A stretch of DNA of 64,000 nucleotides from positions 372,001-436,000 of the forward strand of contig NZ_WQLV01000001.1 in NCBI RefSeq assembly GCF_009753675.1, written 5' to 3'. Below, piece by piece: positions 35,260 through 43,797 of this stretch. This stretch comes from Parasedimentitalea huanghaiensis (GTDB lineage: Bacteria; Pseudomonadota; Alphaproteobacteria; Rhodobacterales; Rhodobacteraceae). The translations under genes were made by a program, and so were the position numbers. Numbering within the stretch: the first letter of the stretch is position 1; every line of letters starts with the position of its first letter. A model generated the notes under the pieces. That model saw nothing but the letters and a program-made list of their open reading frames with translations. It did no database searches and was not told the origin of the DNA.

Positions 35260-36749
35260 CAGTCGTACTGCTCTCGGTAAGTGCGCACGATAGCTAGCGC
35301 TAGAATGTTCAGGCCTAGGGTCAACACGAACAGTGACAGTCCCAAAGCAAAGGCCACCAGCGTTTCGGGGCTGGCAAAGTCTGTATCGCCGGTCAATTGG
35401 CTGACGATGCGGGTTGTGATTGTGGTCATTGACTCTAACGGGTTGGTTGAAAACTTGGCGATTGCCCCCGCTCCCATCACCACAATCATTGTTTCACCAA
35501 TGGCACGCGATGCGGCCAACAGTACTGCACCGACAATCCCAGGAAGAGCAGCAGGAATGACCACCTGACGCACGGTCTCAGATTTTGTGGCCCCCAGCCC
35601 CAAAGAGGCATCTCGCATGGATTGAGGCACCGCATTGATGATGTCATCAGACAGGGAAGACACAAATGGGATCAGCATAATGCCCATCACCAGACCAGCA
35701 GTCAGCACAGATGTGGCTCCAGTCATCCAAGTCAACCCCAGCAAACCTTCGGTTCCACGGCCAAAAATTCGAACCAACATCGGCCCGACAGTGAGCAAGG
35801 CAAACAACCCGTAAACGATGGTGGGGATACCCGCCAGAATTTCAAGCAATGGCTTGGCAAAGGACCGCGTAGAGGAACTCGCGTACTCAGACAGATATAT
35901 TGCTGCGTACAATCCAATTGGAACCGCAACCAACAGGGCAATCAGTGAAATGTAGATGGTTCCCCACAAAAGGGGCAGTATCGATAGTTCACTATCGCCG
36001 CGAAAATTCGGGGCCCAAGTGGTTCCCAGGAAAAAATCTTTCCAGCTGTGCAAGCCAAAAAAGCTTATGGTCTCGAACAGCATCGAAAATACGATACCAA
36101 CCGTTGTCAGGATGGCGAGTGAAGCTGCCAGCGCCAGCAATGCAAATACACAGCGTTCAACAACATTACGGGCCCGAAAGTCTTTATCAGTAAGACCGTA
36201 AGATCTAGCAAATCCAACAATGGCCAACAACACGACTACAATCGTCATCATCAACCGACCAGAATGTGTCATATCCCGATGTTGACGGGCAGCAGTCAGG
36301 ATCTCAGGTCGCACTTCGGAACCTAACGCAATGCCCAGATCTGCCAACCTGCCACGCAGATCAACGGCGTCAGCGTCCATCACACGAATTTCTTCGTTAG
36401 TCATTTCGTTACGGGCAACAGCAATGTTCAGACCTTCACTTACCCTCTGAACATCGCTCATCATTAGTTCAGCACTGGTGTTGTCTGAGTTCAAATCCGT
36501 GGAGATCTTCCCTGACACTCGGGCGTCAATAACCAATGGTTGCAAGATGGACCAAAGAGCCAGCGCTGCCAGCGCCGGCAGCAATGTGGATAGCGCGACG
36601 TTGTAACCGTAATAAGAGGGTAAAGAGTGCAGTTTTCGAACTTCGCCGCCAGCGGAAAGCACAGCGCGATAACGGCCAAGGACAAATCCTGCGGCAGACA
36701 TCAAAAACAAGCAGGCGACAAGCCAGAAAGTGGGCATCAACGGCTCCAT
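35259..36749 (-). CDS. pstC: Phosphate ABC transporter permease PstC
   Basis: The 496-residue permease has two early TMs, an inserted soluble region (about 80-170), then the conserved core TWAPNFRGDSELSILPLLWGT, AIYLSEYASSSTRSFAKPLLE and the EAA loop SLGLGATKSETVRQVVIPAALPG. It is longer than E. coli PstC (319) in the same way as PstA here, suggesting the two extra regions may contact each other or PstS. It follows pstS by 88 bases with a hairpin in between. Confidence 0.95.
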   Translation of the reverse strand: MEPLMPTFWLVACLFLMSAAGFVLGRYRAVLSAGGEVRKLHSLPSYYGYNVALSTLLPALAALALWSILQPLVIDARVSGKISTDLNSDNTSAELMMSDVQRVSEGLNIAVARNEMTNEEIRVMDADAVDLRGRLADLGIALGSEVRPEILTAARQHRDMTHSGRLMMTIVVVLLAIVGFARSYGLTDKDFRARNVVERCVFALLALAASLAILTTVGIVFSMLFETISFFGLHSWKDFFLGTTWAPNFRGDSELSILPLLWGTIYISLIALLVAVPIGLYAAIYLSEYASSSTRSFAKPLLEILAGIPTIVYGLFALLTVGPMLVRIFGRGTEGLLGLTWMTGATSVLTAGLVMGIMLIPFVSSLSDDIINAVPQSMRDASLGLGATKSETVRQVVIPAALPGIVGAVLLAASRAIGETMIVVMGAGAIAKFSTNPLESMTTITTRIVSQLTGDTDFASPETLVAFALGLSLFVLTLGLNILALAIVRTYREQYD

Positions 36750-36793
36750 TAGTGGTAGCAGGCTGGATTTTCTAGGTGAGAAAATAGATTAAG

Positions 36794-36820
36794 AACCGGA
36801 GTGAAACCCTCACCCCGGTT
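36794..36820 (-). promoter_or_regulatory. pstS-pstC intercistronic hairpin
   Basis: AACCGG-A-GTGA (36794-36804) pairs with TCAC-C-CCGGTT (36810-36820). On the minus strand CTTAATCTATTTTC follows. It probably protects the pstS message or partly terminates transcription, giving more binding protein than permease. Confidence 0.6.
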
Positions 36821-36837
36821 ACATTTTCCTAAGCGAC

Positions 36838-37893
36838 TTAGGAATTTCCGCCCATCACGACTTCGTCCGAAACAGACTCTTGAGTTTTTTCAAGTTCAGG
36901 GTCAGCTACCAAACCATATTCGGCCAACGGGCCATCTGGACCAGCCACTTCATCGGCGACGAAAAACTCAGTGTATTCCTTCAAACCTGGAATAACGCCA
37001 ATGTGTGCTTTCTTAACATAAAAGAACAAAGGACGAGACACAGGGTATTCGCCGGTCGCAATCGTTTCAGTCGAAGGGACAACTCCTGACATAGTCGCAG
37101 TCTGGAGTTTGTCGGTATTGTTTTCATAGAATGCCAGGCCAAACACACCTATGCCGTTTTTATTGCTTTCAATTCGGGCCAAAGTTTCTGTGTAATCGCC
37201 ATCGATATCTACTGACAAGCCATCGGTCCGCAGCGAGATACAGGCCTTTTCAGCAGCTTTCTTTTTGGCTTTTGCGGTATCGCCTGATGCTTGATCCAAC
37301 AGCACATCAAATGCACCTGTTGCCTCACAGCCTGCAAGGATCACTTTATCTTCAAACACTTCGCGGGTGCCGTGTTTAGTTCCTGGAATATAGGCTTGGA
37401 TAGGCTGAGCTGGGAAAGCAGCGTTTACATCAGCCCAGGTCTTGGCGCTATTTGCTACCAGCTCGCCGTCGACCAGCACCTGGTCAGACAATGCAAGGAA
37501 CCAATCTGTCGGCGTGAACTCAAACGCGTTGCCCTGAATATCACTGGCAAATACAATACCGTCATATCCGATCTGCACTTCAATAATATCGGTAACACCG
37601 TTTTCAGCGCACTTTTCAATTTCTTTGGTTTTTATACGGCGCGAAGCATTGGCCACGTCGATGGTGTTTTCTCCAACACCCTCACAGAACCGCTTCAGTC
37701 CGGCCGATGAGCCACCGGACTCAACAACTGGGGTAGGGAAGTCAAAGTTCTCGCCAAAAGCTTCAGCAACGATTGATGCATATGGCAGAACCGTGGATGA
37801 GCCGGCGACTTGCACTTGGTCGCGGGCAACGGCAGCGGTTGCAGACACAGCAGCAATTGCCAGAGCGGAAGTTGTCAGTTTCACAAAGGACAT
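36838..37893 (-). CDS. pstS: Phosphate-binding periplasmic protein PstS
   Basis: The 351-residue binding protein has a signal peptide (MSFVKLTTSALAIAAVSATA, cleavage after AVA near 23). The phosphate-binding loops are seen: AGSSTVLPYASIVAEAFG, VESGGSSAGLKRFCEG, and DVANASRR. It captures inorganic phosphate for PstCAB. It carries a Pho box promoter 83 bases upstream and is the first gene of the pst-pho unit. It belongs to the long alphaproteobacterial/cyanobacterial-like PstS group rather than the E. coli type. Confidence 0.95.
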   Translation of the reverse strand: MSFVKLTTSALAIAAVSATAAVARDQVQVAGSSTVLPYASIVAEAFGENFDFPTPVVESGGSSAGLKRFCEGVGENTIDVANASRRIKTKEIEKCAENGVTDIIEVQIGYDGIVFASDIQGNAFEFTPTDWFLALSDQVLVDGELVANSAKTWADVNAAFPAQPIQAYIPGTKHGTREVFEDKVILAGCEATGAFDVLLDQASGDTAKAKKKAAEKACISLRTDGLSVDIDGDYTETLARIESNKNGIGVFGLAFYENNTDKLQTATMSGVVPSTETIATGEYPVSRPLFFYVKKAHIGVIPGLKEYTEFFVADEVAGPDGPLAEYGLVADPELEKTQESVSDEVVMGGNS

Positions 37894-37922
37894 CTCATGT
37901 TTCCTTGAGTAGGATTAAACTC

Positions 37923-37964
37923 GATCACCCCATGGTGATCTTGCAGCCCTGATAAGCGGGCTGC
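37923..37964 (-). promoter_or_regulatory. Two adjacent hairpins in the pstS leader
   Basis: GATCACC/GGTGATC (37923-37929, 37934-37940) and GCAGCCC/GGGCTGC (37943-37949, 37958-37964) are perfect 7-bp stems placed between the Pho box and the pstS start. They would form in the 5' end of the mRNA or at the transcription start. A stabilising or regulatory role is inferred. Confidence 0.55.
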
Positions 37965-37975
37965 ATGTGTCTTTT

Positions 37976-38004
37976 GTGACGGCAATGTAACAGCCACATG
38001 ACAA
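37976..38004 (-). promoter_or_regulatory. Pho box with three tandem repeats, pstS promoter
   Basis: Read on the minus strand: TTGTCAT, four bases, CTGTTAC, four bases, CCGTCAC. The units repeat at exactly 11-base steps (37998-38004, 37987-37993, 37976-37982), which is the PhoB binding pattern (CTGTCAT consensus). PhoB encoded in this window is the expected activator. Confidence 0.8.
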
Positions 38005-38113
38005 CGTGGAAAATTACTAACTATTTGCGCGTTACGACGAGAAAGGTGAACCAAGATACGAAGTGAATCTCTTTTACTGCCAAAAGGTTATTGGCCACGG
38101 CACACTCAACTAA

Positions 38114-39166
38114 TTATTTTTCGGGGCAAAGCGGGAGAACAACAGTGAATGTGCTTCCCTGTTCCAGTTTGCTTTCCACCCGAAACCTACCCCGGTGTCG
38201 GTTGGTGATATGTTTAACAATTGCCAACCCTAGGCCTGTACCACCCAGCTCACGTGATCGGTGGCTATCGGCGCGATAGAATCTTTCGGTCAGGCGAGGC
38301 AAGTGGTGAGGTGCAATGCCGGGTCCGTTATCAATCACCTGCACCTGTGCGGCACTGCTTCTCAAACCAGGGTCGCGCTGTAAATTAGTCAGCTTAACCA
38401 GTACCCGAGTGCCACCATACTTGATTGCGTTTTCCACAAGGTTGGTGAAAACCTGTTGCAACTGGTCAGGGTCACCTATCAGTTGAGCCGGCGTTTCGTC
38501 CGTTTCAAGTATCAACTCAACTCCGCCGGATTTGGAAAGTGGTTCCAGAGAAATCAATGTCGAAGACAGTAGGGAGATAAGATCCACCTGCATTTTGGGG
38601 CGAACTCGTTCCTGACTTTCAACGCGGTTAAGTGAAAGTAAGTCGCCCACCAATCTGTTCATCCGGCTGGCTTCACCTTCCATGATTGATAGAAACCGAT
38701 CACGAGCATTTGAATCATCTTTGGCCGCGCCGCGTAGGGTTTCTATGAACCCCATCAGCGCCGTCAAAGGGGTTCGTAATTCGTGGCTGACATTTGCTAC
38801 AAAATCCCGGCGCATCTGGCTGGCGTGTTCTACCTCGGTAACATCCGAAAAACATAGCAACACTGCGCCTTTGTCATCTGCACCAATGCTTGGCACAAAC
38901 CGTAATGTTACGTCGTAGGTGGTGTCTTGAGTGCCTTCGTTCGATTGATGGCGGGTAAGGCGTGGCTGCTGGTCGTTCAGACAAGATTCAACGGCATCTA
39001 TTACCGCAGGCTGCCGAAGAATGGTGGCAAAATGACGGCCCAGTATTTGTTGTCCCAGTAATGAGCAACTTTCAGTATTGGTGCCGACTATACGTTCTTG
39101 CTGATCGACCAACACAGCCGGCAACGGCATGGCAGACAAAAAACCGTTTATTAGCTGCTGGGTCAT
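38114..39166 (-). CDS. phoR: Phosphate regulon sensor kinase PhoR, no visible membrane segment
   Basis: A 350-residue histidine kinase. A PAS domain (about 10-105) opens the protein; the H box DFVANVSHELRTPLTALMGF (His128) and the catalytic domain with N box (LVENAIKYGG), DNGPGIAPHHL and GGTGLGLAIVKHI follow. I start it at the ATG at 39166; a TTG 36 bases earlier does not add a membrane helix. E. coli and Caulobacter PhoR have N-terminal TMs, but none is visible here, so it may be cytosolic or peripheral. It is upstream of pstS and partners PhoB. Confidence 0.9.
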   Translation of the reverse strand: MTQQLINGFLSAMPLPAVLVDQQERIVGTNTESCSLLGQQILGRHFATILRQPAVIDAVESCLNDQQPRLTRHQSNEGTQDTTYDVTLRFVPSIGADDKGAVLLCFSDVTEVEHASQMRRDFVANVSHELRTPLTALMGFIETLRGAAKDDSNARDRFLSIMEGEASRMNRLVGDLLSLNRVESQERVRPKMQVDLISLLSSTLISLEPLSKSGGVELILETDETPAQLIGDPDQLQQVFTNLVENAIKYGGTRVLVKLTNLQRDPGLRSSAAQVQVIDNGPGIAPHHLPRLTERFYRADSHRSRELGGTGLGLAIVKHITNRHRGRFRVESKLEQGSTFTVVLPLCPEK

Positions 39167-39268
39167 TAAGTTGCCACCGATATTCCAATCACGAAGTGGC
39201 AAGAGTAGTGTTCACAATCTTGCCACCATTCGAATCTGTTCAACTGACTTTGTATCCGCCAATTGTAA

Positions 39269-40450
39269 CTAAGACGTGGCAGTCCGTACCGCGTTGGCAA
39301 AGACCTGCAACAGGGCGTCAGGTTCTTCTAACCCTACAGACACCCGAAAGAACCCTTCACTTAACCCAAGGGCAGTACGATCATCGGCGCTAAGAGCCCT
39401 ATGCGACGAAGATGCAGGATGAGATAAGGTCGTGCCAACATCGCCCAGCGTCGGTGCAAAGTTTAATCCTTCTGCCTCTCGGGTAAAGATATTGGCCGCT
39501 GCGCGTCCCCCTGACAGCTCAAAACTGACCATGTTGCACCCCGAAGAGCCCAACAATTCAGAAGCTCGATCGGCATCTGGGTGGTCAACGCGCATTGGAT
39601 AGATAACACGTTTGATACCGGGCATTTCTGCAAGATGATCTGCTAGCAGTGCTGCTGTTTCCTGGGCCCTGTCAAAGCGAAGTTCGAATGACAACATGCC
39701 CCGTTCAGCCAACCAGCAATCAAACGGGCTTGGGGTCATTCCAGTTGTAACGCAAAACACGCGCATACGGTCATTAATCGCCGGATCCCGGGCCACCGCA
39801 TAGCCTAACATTACGTCCGAATGTCCTGCCAAAAGTTTGGTAATCGAATGAATGACGATATCAGCGCCGTGCTCAAAGGGTCTGAATCCGCGGGGTGTCG
39901 TGAAGGTATTGTCAACCACCAACAGAATATTGCTATCAGCACAAAGTTTAGCCAGCCCAGTGATATCGGCAACTGCGAGTGTCGGATTTGAGACAACTTC
40001 AACCAGAATCATCTTCGTTTCAGGACGAATTGCCCCTTCGATAGCCTTCACATCTGAGGGATCTGCAAGTGTGGTTGCGATGCCTAACCGCGGGAGATCT
40101 TCAGCCATAAGCCGTAAAGAGCGACCATAAAGCTGGTTGGCGCCAATCACGTGGTCCCCGGCCTTAAGCAATCCTATAAGAACCGTTGAAACCGCCGCCA
40201 TGCCCGAACTTGTCACGACGCCACCGGAAACGCCTTCCATTGCGTCCAGCCGTTTAGCCACCACATCAGCATTGGGGTGACCTTCGCGCGAGTAGGTATA
40301 GCCATGCACCCTGCCCTCGTACTGGTCATCCAATGCGTCCGGAGTATCGCTGGCATAGACCACGGATGGGCTAAGCGGCGTCACCACCGGTCGACTGGCA
40401 CTATATGGGAGCGGATCGGGGCGCATCAGGGAACCCTTGGAATTACGCAT
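39269..40450 (-). CDS. Cys/Met metabolism PLP-dependent enzyme (cystathionine gamma-synthase/lyase type)
   Basis: A 393-residue fold-type I PLP enzyme. The PLP lysine is Lys205 in HSITKLLAGHSDVMLG. YTYSREGHPNADVVAKRLDAMEG and TSSGMAAVSTVL are the conserved N-terminal blocks, and SGGRAAANIF and LGDVGTTLSHPA the C-terminal ones. It could be cystathionine gamma-synthase, cystathionine gamma-lyase or methionine gamma-lyase; the sequence alone does not decide. It follows the carbonic anhydrase gene by 3 bases. Confidence 0.88.
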   Translation of the reverse strand: MRNSKGSLMRPDPLPYSASRPVVTPLSPSVVYASDTPDALDDQYEGRVHGYTYSREGHPNADVVAKRLDAMEGVSGGVVTSSGMAAVSTVLIGLLKAGDHVIGANQLYGRSLRLMAEDLPRLGIATTLADPSDVKAIEGAIRPETKMILVEVVSNPTLAVADITGLAKLCADSNILLVVDNTFTTPRGFRPFEHGADIVIHSITKLLAGHSDVMLGYAVARDPAINDRMRVFCVTTGMTPSPFDCWLAERGMLSFELRFDRAQETAALLADHLAEMPGIKRVIYPMRVDHPDADRASELLGSSGCNMVSFELSGGRAAANIFTREAEGLNFAPTLGDVGTTLSHPASSSHRALSADDRTALGLSEGFFRVSVGLEEPDALLQVFANAVRTATS

Positions 40451-40453
40451 TAG

Positions 40454-40975
40454 TTAGATCTCTTTCAGCTTGTCGCGGAAGTGCCGCATATTGTCCTGAT
40501 AATGCAGGGCGCTCTGGTATAATCGCTCCACTGTTGCCGCGTCAACGTCGCGGACAACTTTCCCCGGAGAGCCCATAACCAATGAATTGTCGGGTATGAC
40601 TTTGTTCTCAGTAATCAATGCGCTGGCACCGATCAGACAGTTTTTCCCAATCGTGGCACCATTCAGCACAATTGCTCCCATGCCGATCAAGGTATTGTCT
40701 CCGATGGTGCATCCGTGCAGCATCACTTTATGGCCAATAGTACAATTTCGGCCGATGGTAAGTGGGAAGCCCGCGTCGATGTGCATGACACAGTTTTCCT
40801 GAACATTTGAACCCTGACCAACCCTGATCTCTTCATGGTCAGCTCGAATTGTGCAGCCGAACCAGACCGAGCCCCCCTGCTCGACCACAACCTGTCCTAC
40901 CAGATTTGCATCTGGGGCAATCCACGTGTCATCATGAATTTCGGGACGGTGTTCTCCTAGTGAATAGAGAGTCAT
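40454..40975 (-). CDS. Gamma-class carbonic anhydrase / left-handed beta-helix protein
   Basis: A 173-residue left-handed beta-helix protein of hexapeptide repeats. The zinc-ligand histidines of the gamma-CA family are present in CVMHIDAG and GHKVMLHGC. Members (YrdA, PaaY, CaiE) may hydrate CO2 or have lost activity. It overlaps gmk by four bases. The position in a housekeeping operon does not indicate a pathway. Confidence 0.88.
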   Translation of the reverse strand: MTLYSLGEHRPEIHDDTWIAPDANLVGQVVVEQGGSVWFGCTIRADHEEIRVGQGSNVQENCVMHIDAGFPLTIGRNCTIGHKVMLHGCTIGDNTLIGMGAIVLNGATIGKNCLIGASALITENKVIPDNSLVMGSPGKVVRDVDAATVERLYQSALHYQDNMRHFRDKLKEI

Positions 40976-41613
40976 TGCTGGTCCTCGAATTCAGTTTGCA
41001 GAACTCTTACATGCTGGGTAAGCGATGGTTGTTGAATACGACGCATGCGTTCAGCTTGAACGATTGTTTTCAACCTTTCCTCGGTTTCATCCAGATCATC
41101 ATTGATCAGCACATAATCGTAGTACCCCCAGTGACTGATCTCATCCCAGCTTTTCAGCATACGTTTGCCAATAACGTCTTCGCTGTCTTGCGCCCGGGTT
41201 TCTAGGCGACGGCGCAACTCACGGATTGAGGGAGGTAAAATAAAGATCGAAAGGGCATGTTTGCCAAGGTCTGAATTTCGGATCTGAATTTCACCCTGCC
41301 AATCGACGTCGAACAAGACATCTTGACCGGAATCAATTGTCTTCCTCACCGGTCCAGCGGGCGATCCATAGAAGTTGCCAAAAACGTGAGCATGCTCAAG
41401 CATTTCGCCGTCAATGGCTTGCTGTTTAAACTCTCTCTCGTCAAGAAAGAAATACTCGCGCCCATGCTCTTCTCCGGGTCGCGGCTGACGGGTCGTGGCG
41501 GACACCGAAAATTTCAAGCTGGGATCCCAGTCCATCAGTCTGCGAGCCAAGGTGGATTTACCCGCACCAGACGGTGAAGACAGGATTATTAATAGGCCGC
41601 GCCGATCTGCCAT
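40972..41613 (-). CDS. gmk: Guanylate kinase
   Basis: Gmk converts GMP to GDP with ATP. The 213-residue protein has the P-loop [10 protein letters not shown] (12-21), the GMP-binding segment [19 protein letters not shown], and VDWQGEIQI. Length is normal. It lies directly downstream of yicC (15 bases), a pairing common in proteobacteria. Confidence 0.97.
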   Translation of the reverse strand: MADRRGLLIILSSPSGAGKSTLARRLMDWDPSLKFSVSATTRQPRPGEEHGREYFFLDEREFKQQAIDGEMLEHAHVFGNFYGSPAGPVRKTIDSGQDVLFDVDWQGEIQIRNSDLGKHALSIFILPPSIRELRRRLETRAQDSEDVIGKRMLKSWDEISHWGYYDYVLINDDLDETEERLKTIVQAERMRRIQQPSLTQHVRVLQTEFEDQQ

Positions 41614-41628
41614 GGCGTGCTCTCCTTG

Positions 41629-42525
41629 CTACTCTATGTTTTGAACTTGTTCACGCATCTGGTCTATCACCGCCTTCAGCTCCAATCCGGCGGCCGTCAA
41701 TTCGCTATTTTGCGCCTTAGAGCAAAGTGTATTTGCCTCTCGATTGAACTCTTGCATCAGAAAATCCAATTTTCGCCCAACCGCACCACCTTTGCACAGC
41801 AATTCACGTGCAGCCGCCACGTGGGCACCAATACGGTCTATTTCTTCAGTGACGTCCGCCTTTACTGCCAAGACCGCCAATTCCTGAGCCACCCGCGCCG
41901 GGTCAGCCCATTCGCTATTGTCTATAACTTTAGCCAGATTTGCCTTTAGAGCAGCAGCAACCAATGGCTTGCGAGCCTCTGCACGCTCTGCTGCTAGGGT
42001 CGTCAACTGCTCAACCTGAGCCAATTGTTTGGTTAATACTTCTTCTAATGCAGCGCCTTCTGCGTCACGCATTTGAACGAATTCGGACACAAGGCTTTCG
42101 AACTCCTTAGTCAACTCTTTAACAAGCGGCGAAGGATCGTCACTACTGACTGAATGTTCTAAGACGCCACGCAAAGCTAAAAGATCCGCAGGATTTGCAG
42201 GAGTAAGTGTAACATCGGCAGACAAAGCAGCTGCTTCAACAACCCCCACCGCCTTGAGTATCGATTCTAGAACCGCGGTATTCACTTCAAGCTGACTACC
42301 GCCATCTTCAGTGCGTGAAACGCGCAATGCTAAAGAAACATTCCCCCTTTCCAAAGCTTTAGAGAGTTGAGATCGCAGTTGTGTCTCCAAACCCTCCAGC
42401 CAGTCGGGTACTCTCAGACGAAGGTCCAGCCCCTTGGCGTTAACGGAGCGAATTTCCCAACTCCAACTATGAGCCCCCAGGTTTCCCTGGGAAGAAGCAA
42501 AACCAGTCATTGATCGCAGGGGCAT
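41629..42525 (-). CDS. yicC: YicC-family endoribonuclease
   Basis: A 298-residue protein with the YicC N-terminal domain beginning LRSMTGFASSQGNLGAHSWSWEIRSVNAKGLDL, and the C-terminal DUF1732 domain (KADVTEEIDRIGAHVAAARELL, VGRKLDFLMQEFNREANTLCSK). Relatives in E. coli and B. subtilis degrade specific RNAs, including the sRNA RyhB. It is the first gene of the yicC-gmk-CA-PLP enzyme unit. Confidence 0.93.
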   Translation of the reverse strand: MPLRSMTGFASSQGNLGAHSWSWEIRSVNAKGLDLRLRVPDWLEGLETQLRSQLSKALERGNVSLALRVSRTEDGGSQLEVNTAVLESILKAVGVVEAAALSADVTLTPANPADLLALRGVLEHSVSSDDPSPLVKELTKEFESLVSEFVQMRDAEGAALEEVLTKQLAQVEQLTTLAAERAEARKPLVAAALKANLAKVIDNSEWADPARVAQELAVLAVKADVTEEIDRIGAHVAAARELLCKGGAVGRKLDFLMQEFNREANTLCSKAQNSELTAAGLELKAVIDQMREQVQNIE

Positions 42526-42646
42526 ACGGCGGACTCCTTACAAGGGTAGATTTAAGTACAGCACCTAAGGCCATGGCTGACTGCTGTACAGGGGCGGAAG
42601 GCTGTGTCTGGCAACCTTTATGGTTAACGCATTGGCTGACAGGATA

Positions 42647-42661
42647 TTAACCATTGTTTAA
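42647..42661 (+). promoter_or_regulatory. CtrA binding site upstream of the PAS gene
   Basis: TTAA-CCATTGT-TTAA is a perfect match to the CtrA full site TTAA-N7-TTAA and includes the extended half site TTAACCAT. A near match TTAA-N7-GTAA follows at 42697-42711. Both lie in the 268-base yicC/PAS divergent region, 133 and 83 bases before the PAS start. Whether CtrA binds is inference. Confidence 0.6.
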
Positions 42662-42793
42662 ACATTTAGTCCAAAATTGAACTAGATTGTGTCATCTTAA
42701 CTCCAGAGTAACCATTCCGGTATTAATCATTACGAGCAAGTTTGCTCCGAATGAAGCGGGAATGACAATCGGACGCGAATGGAGGGATAGGAC

Positions 42794-43603
42794 ATGTTTT
42801 TTGGTAGCCGCAAAGGTTCCGAGCATAACTCGGGTCAAGACAAGGTGATATCGATGGATCGGTTCCGTGATGGCAGCTCCCTTTCACCAATCCGTCAGGC
42901 CGAAGCATATTGGACCGCTCTACGACAGGGCGAAGATGTTCCAAAACGCTCGCAGATTGATCCGCGCGGGCTTGAAAACATCTTAAGCCAAACATTTATC
43001 TTGGAGCGCATAGCACCTGGAATCGCACGGTTCCGCTTGGCCGGCCAAAAGCTGAACGAAATGGCAGGTATGGAAGTGCGTGGCATGCCTCTCACTGCAT
43101 TTTTCACTCCAACAGCGCGCAAACAAGTCAGCGCAGCGTTAGAGCATATGTTTGATGCGCCTGCAGTTGTCGAACTATCACTCCAGACAGAGGCCACCCG
43201 CAACCGCCCTTCCCAAGAAGCTCGCATGTTATTGATGCCACTTCGCAGTGATCTGGGTGACGTGAGCCGCGCATTGGGCGTATTTGTATCCGAGGGCAAC
43301 TCGATGAAGACTTCGCAGCGATTTAACGTCACTGCTACAGAACTCCGCCCAGTCACACCATTGTTGAAGCCCAAAATGTCACCTGCGTCAAAGTCTCCAA
43401 ATGAGGTCAATGCAGGTTTTGCTGAAACCCAGGCTAAGTTTAGTGATGAGCCATCAGTAATGGATGAGGCACGCGCACTCGTTGAAGCCAGCCGTCAATC
43501 TATGGATGAGGCACGTAAGAGCTTAAGCGAAATAGGAAAGCCGACAGAAAAAACAAAGCCTAGTCGTTCATCCCACCTTCGCCTAGTTGTCAGCCGGGAT
43601 TGA
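42794..43603 (+). CDS. PAS-domain (PAS_5) protein
   Basis: A 269-residue soluble protein. Residues 20-165 form a PAS_5-type domain (YWTALRQGEDVPKRSQIDPRGLE, ERIAPGIARFRLAGQKLNEMAG, RGMPLTAFFTP). The C-terminal 100 residues are low-complexity and helical. No kinase, cyclase or HTH output domain is attached, so it acts through a partner. The CtrA site upstream suggests it belongs to the CtrA regulon, as many Rhodobacterales PAS_5 proteins might. The start has GGAGG 14 bases and AGGA 5 bases upstream. Confidence 0.82.
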   Translation: MFFGSRKGSEHNSGQDKVISMDRFRDGSSLSPIRQAEAYWTALRQGEDVPKRSQIDPRGLENILSQTFILERIAPGIARFRLAGQKLNEMAGMEVRGMPLTAFFTPTARKQVSAALEHMFDAPAVVELSLQTEATRNRPSQEARMLLMPLRSDLGDVSRALGVFVSEGNSMKTSQRFNVTATELRPVTPLLKPKMSPASKSPNEVNAGFAETQAKFSDEPSVMDEARALVEASRQSMDEARKSLSEIGKPTEKTKPSRSSHLRLVVSRD

Positions 43604-43667
43604 TCCAAAATAGATTTGTTGAGAAGTTAATGAGTGCAAGCCGTTATTTTCGGCTTTGGTTAAGATG

Positions 43668-43701
43668 CGCCCTGTGGAGAAACCCAGGGCGTTTTATTTT
43701 G
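43668..43701 (+). terminator. Terminator after the PAS gene
   Basis: CGCCCTG (43668-43674) and CAGGGCG (43685-43691) form a 7-bp stem followed by TTTTATTTTG. Confidence 0.85.
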
Positions 43702-43741
43702 TTCGAACGTCTTTTACTCAGAATTCACAAACCGAAAGACG

Positions 43742-43772
43742 CAAAAAAATGCCCGGCAAAATCGCCGGGCAT
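43742..43772 (-). terminator. Terminator of the DAHP synthase gene
   Basis: ATGCCCGGC (43749-43757) and GCCGGGCAT (43764-43772) form a perfect 9-bp stem with a 6-base loop. On the minus strand TTTTTTGC follows. It is 25 bases past the stop codon. Confidence 0.9.
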
Positions 43773-43797
43773 CGGTGTGCTCTATCTCAAGAAAAAG

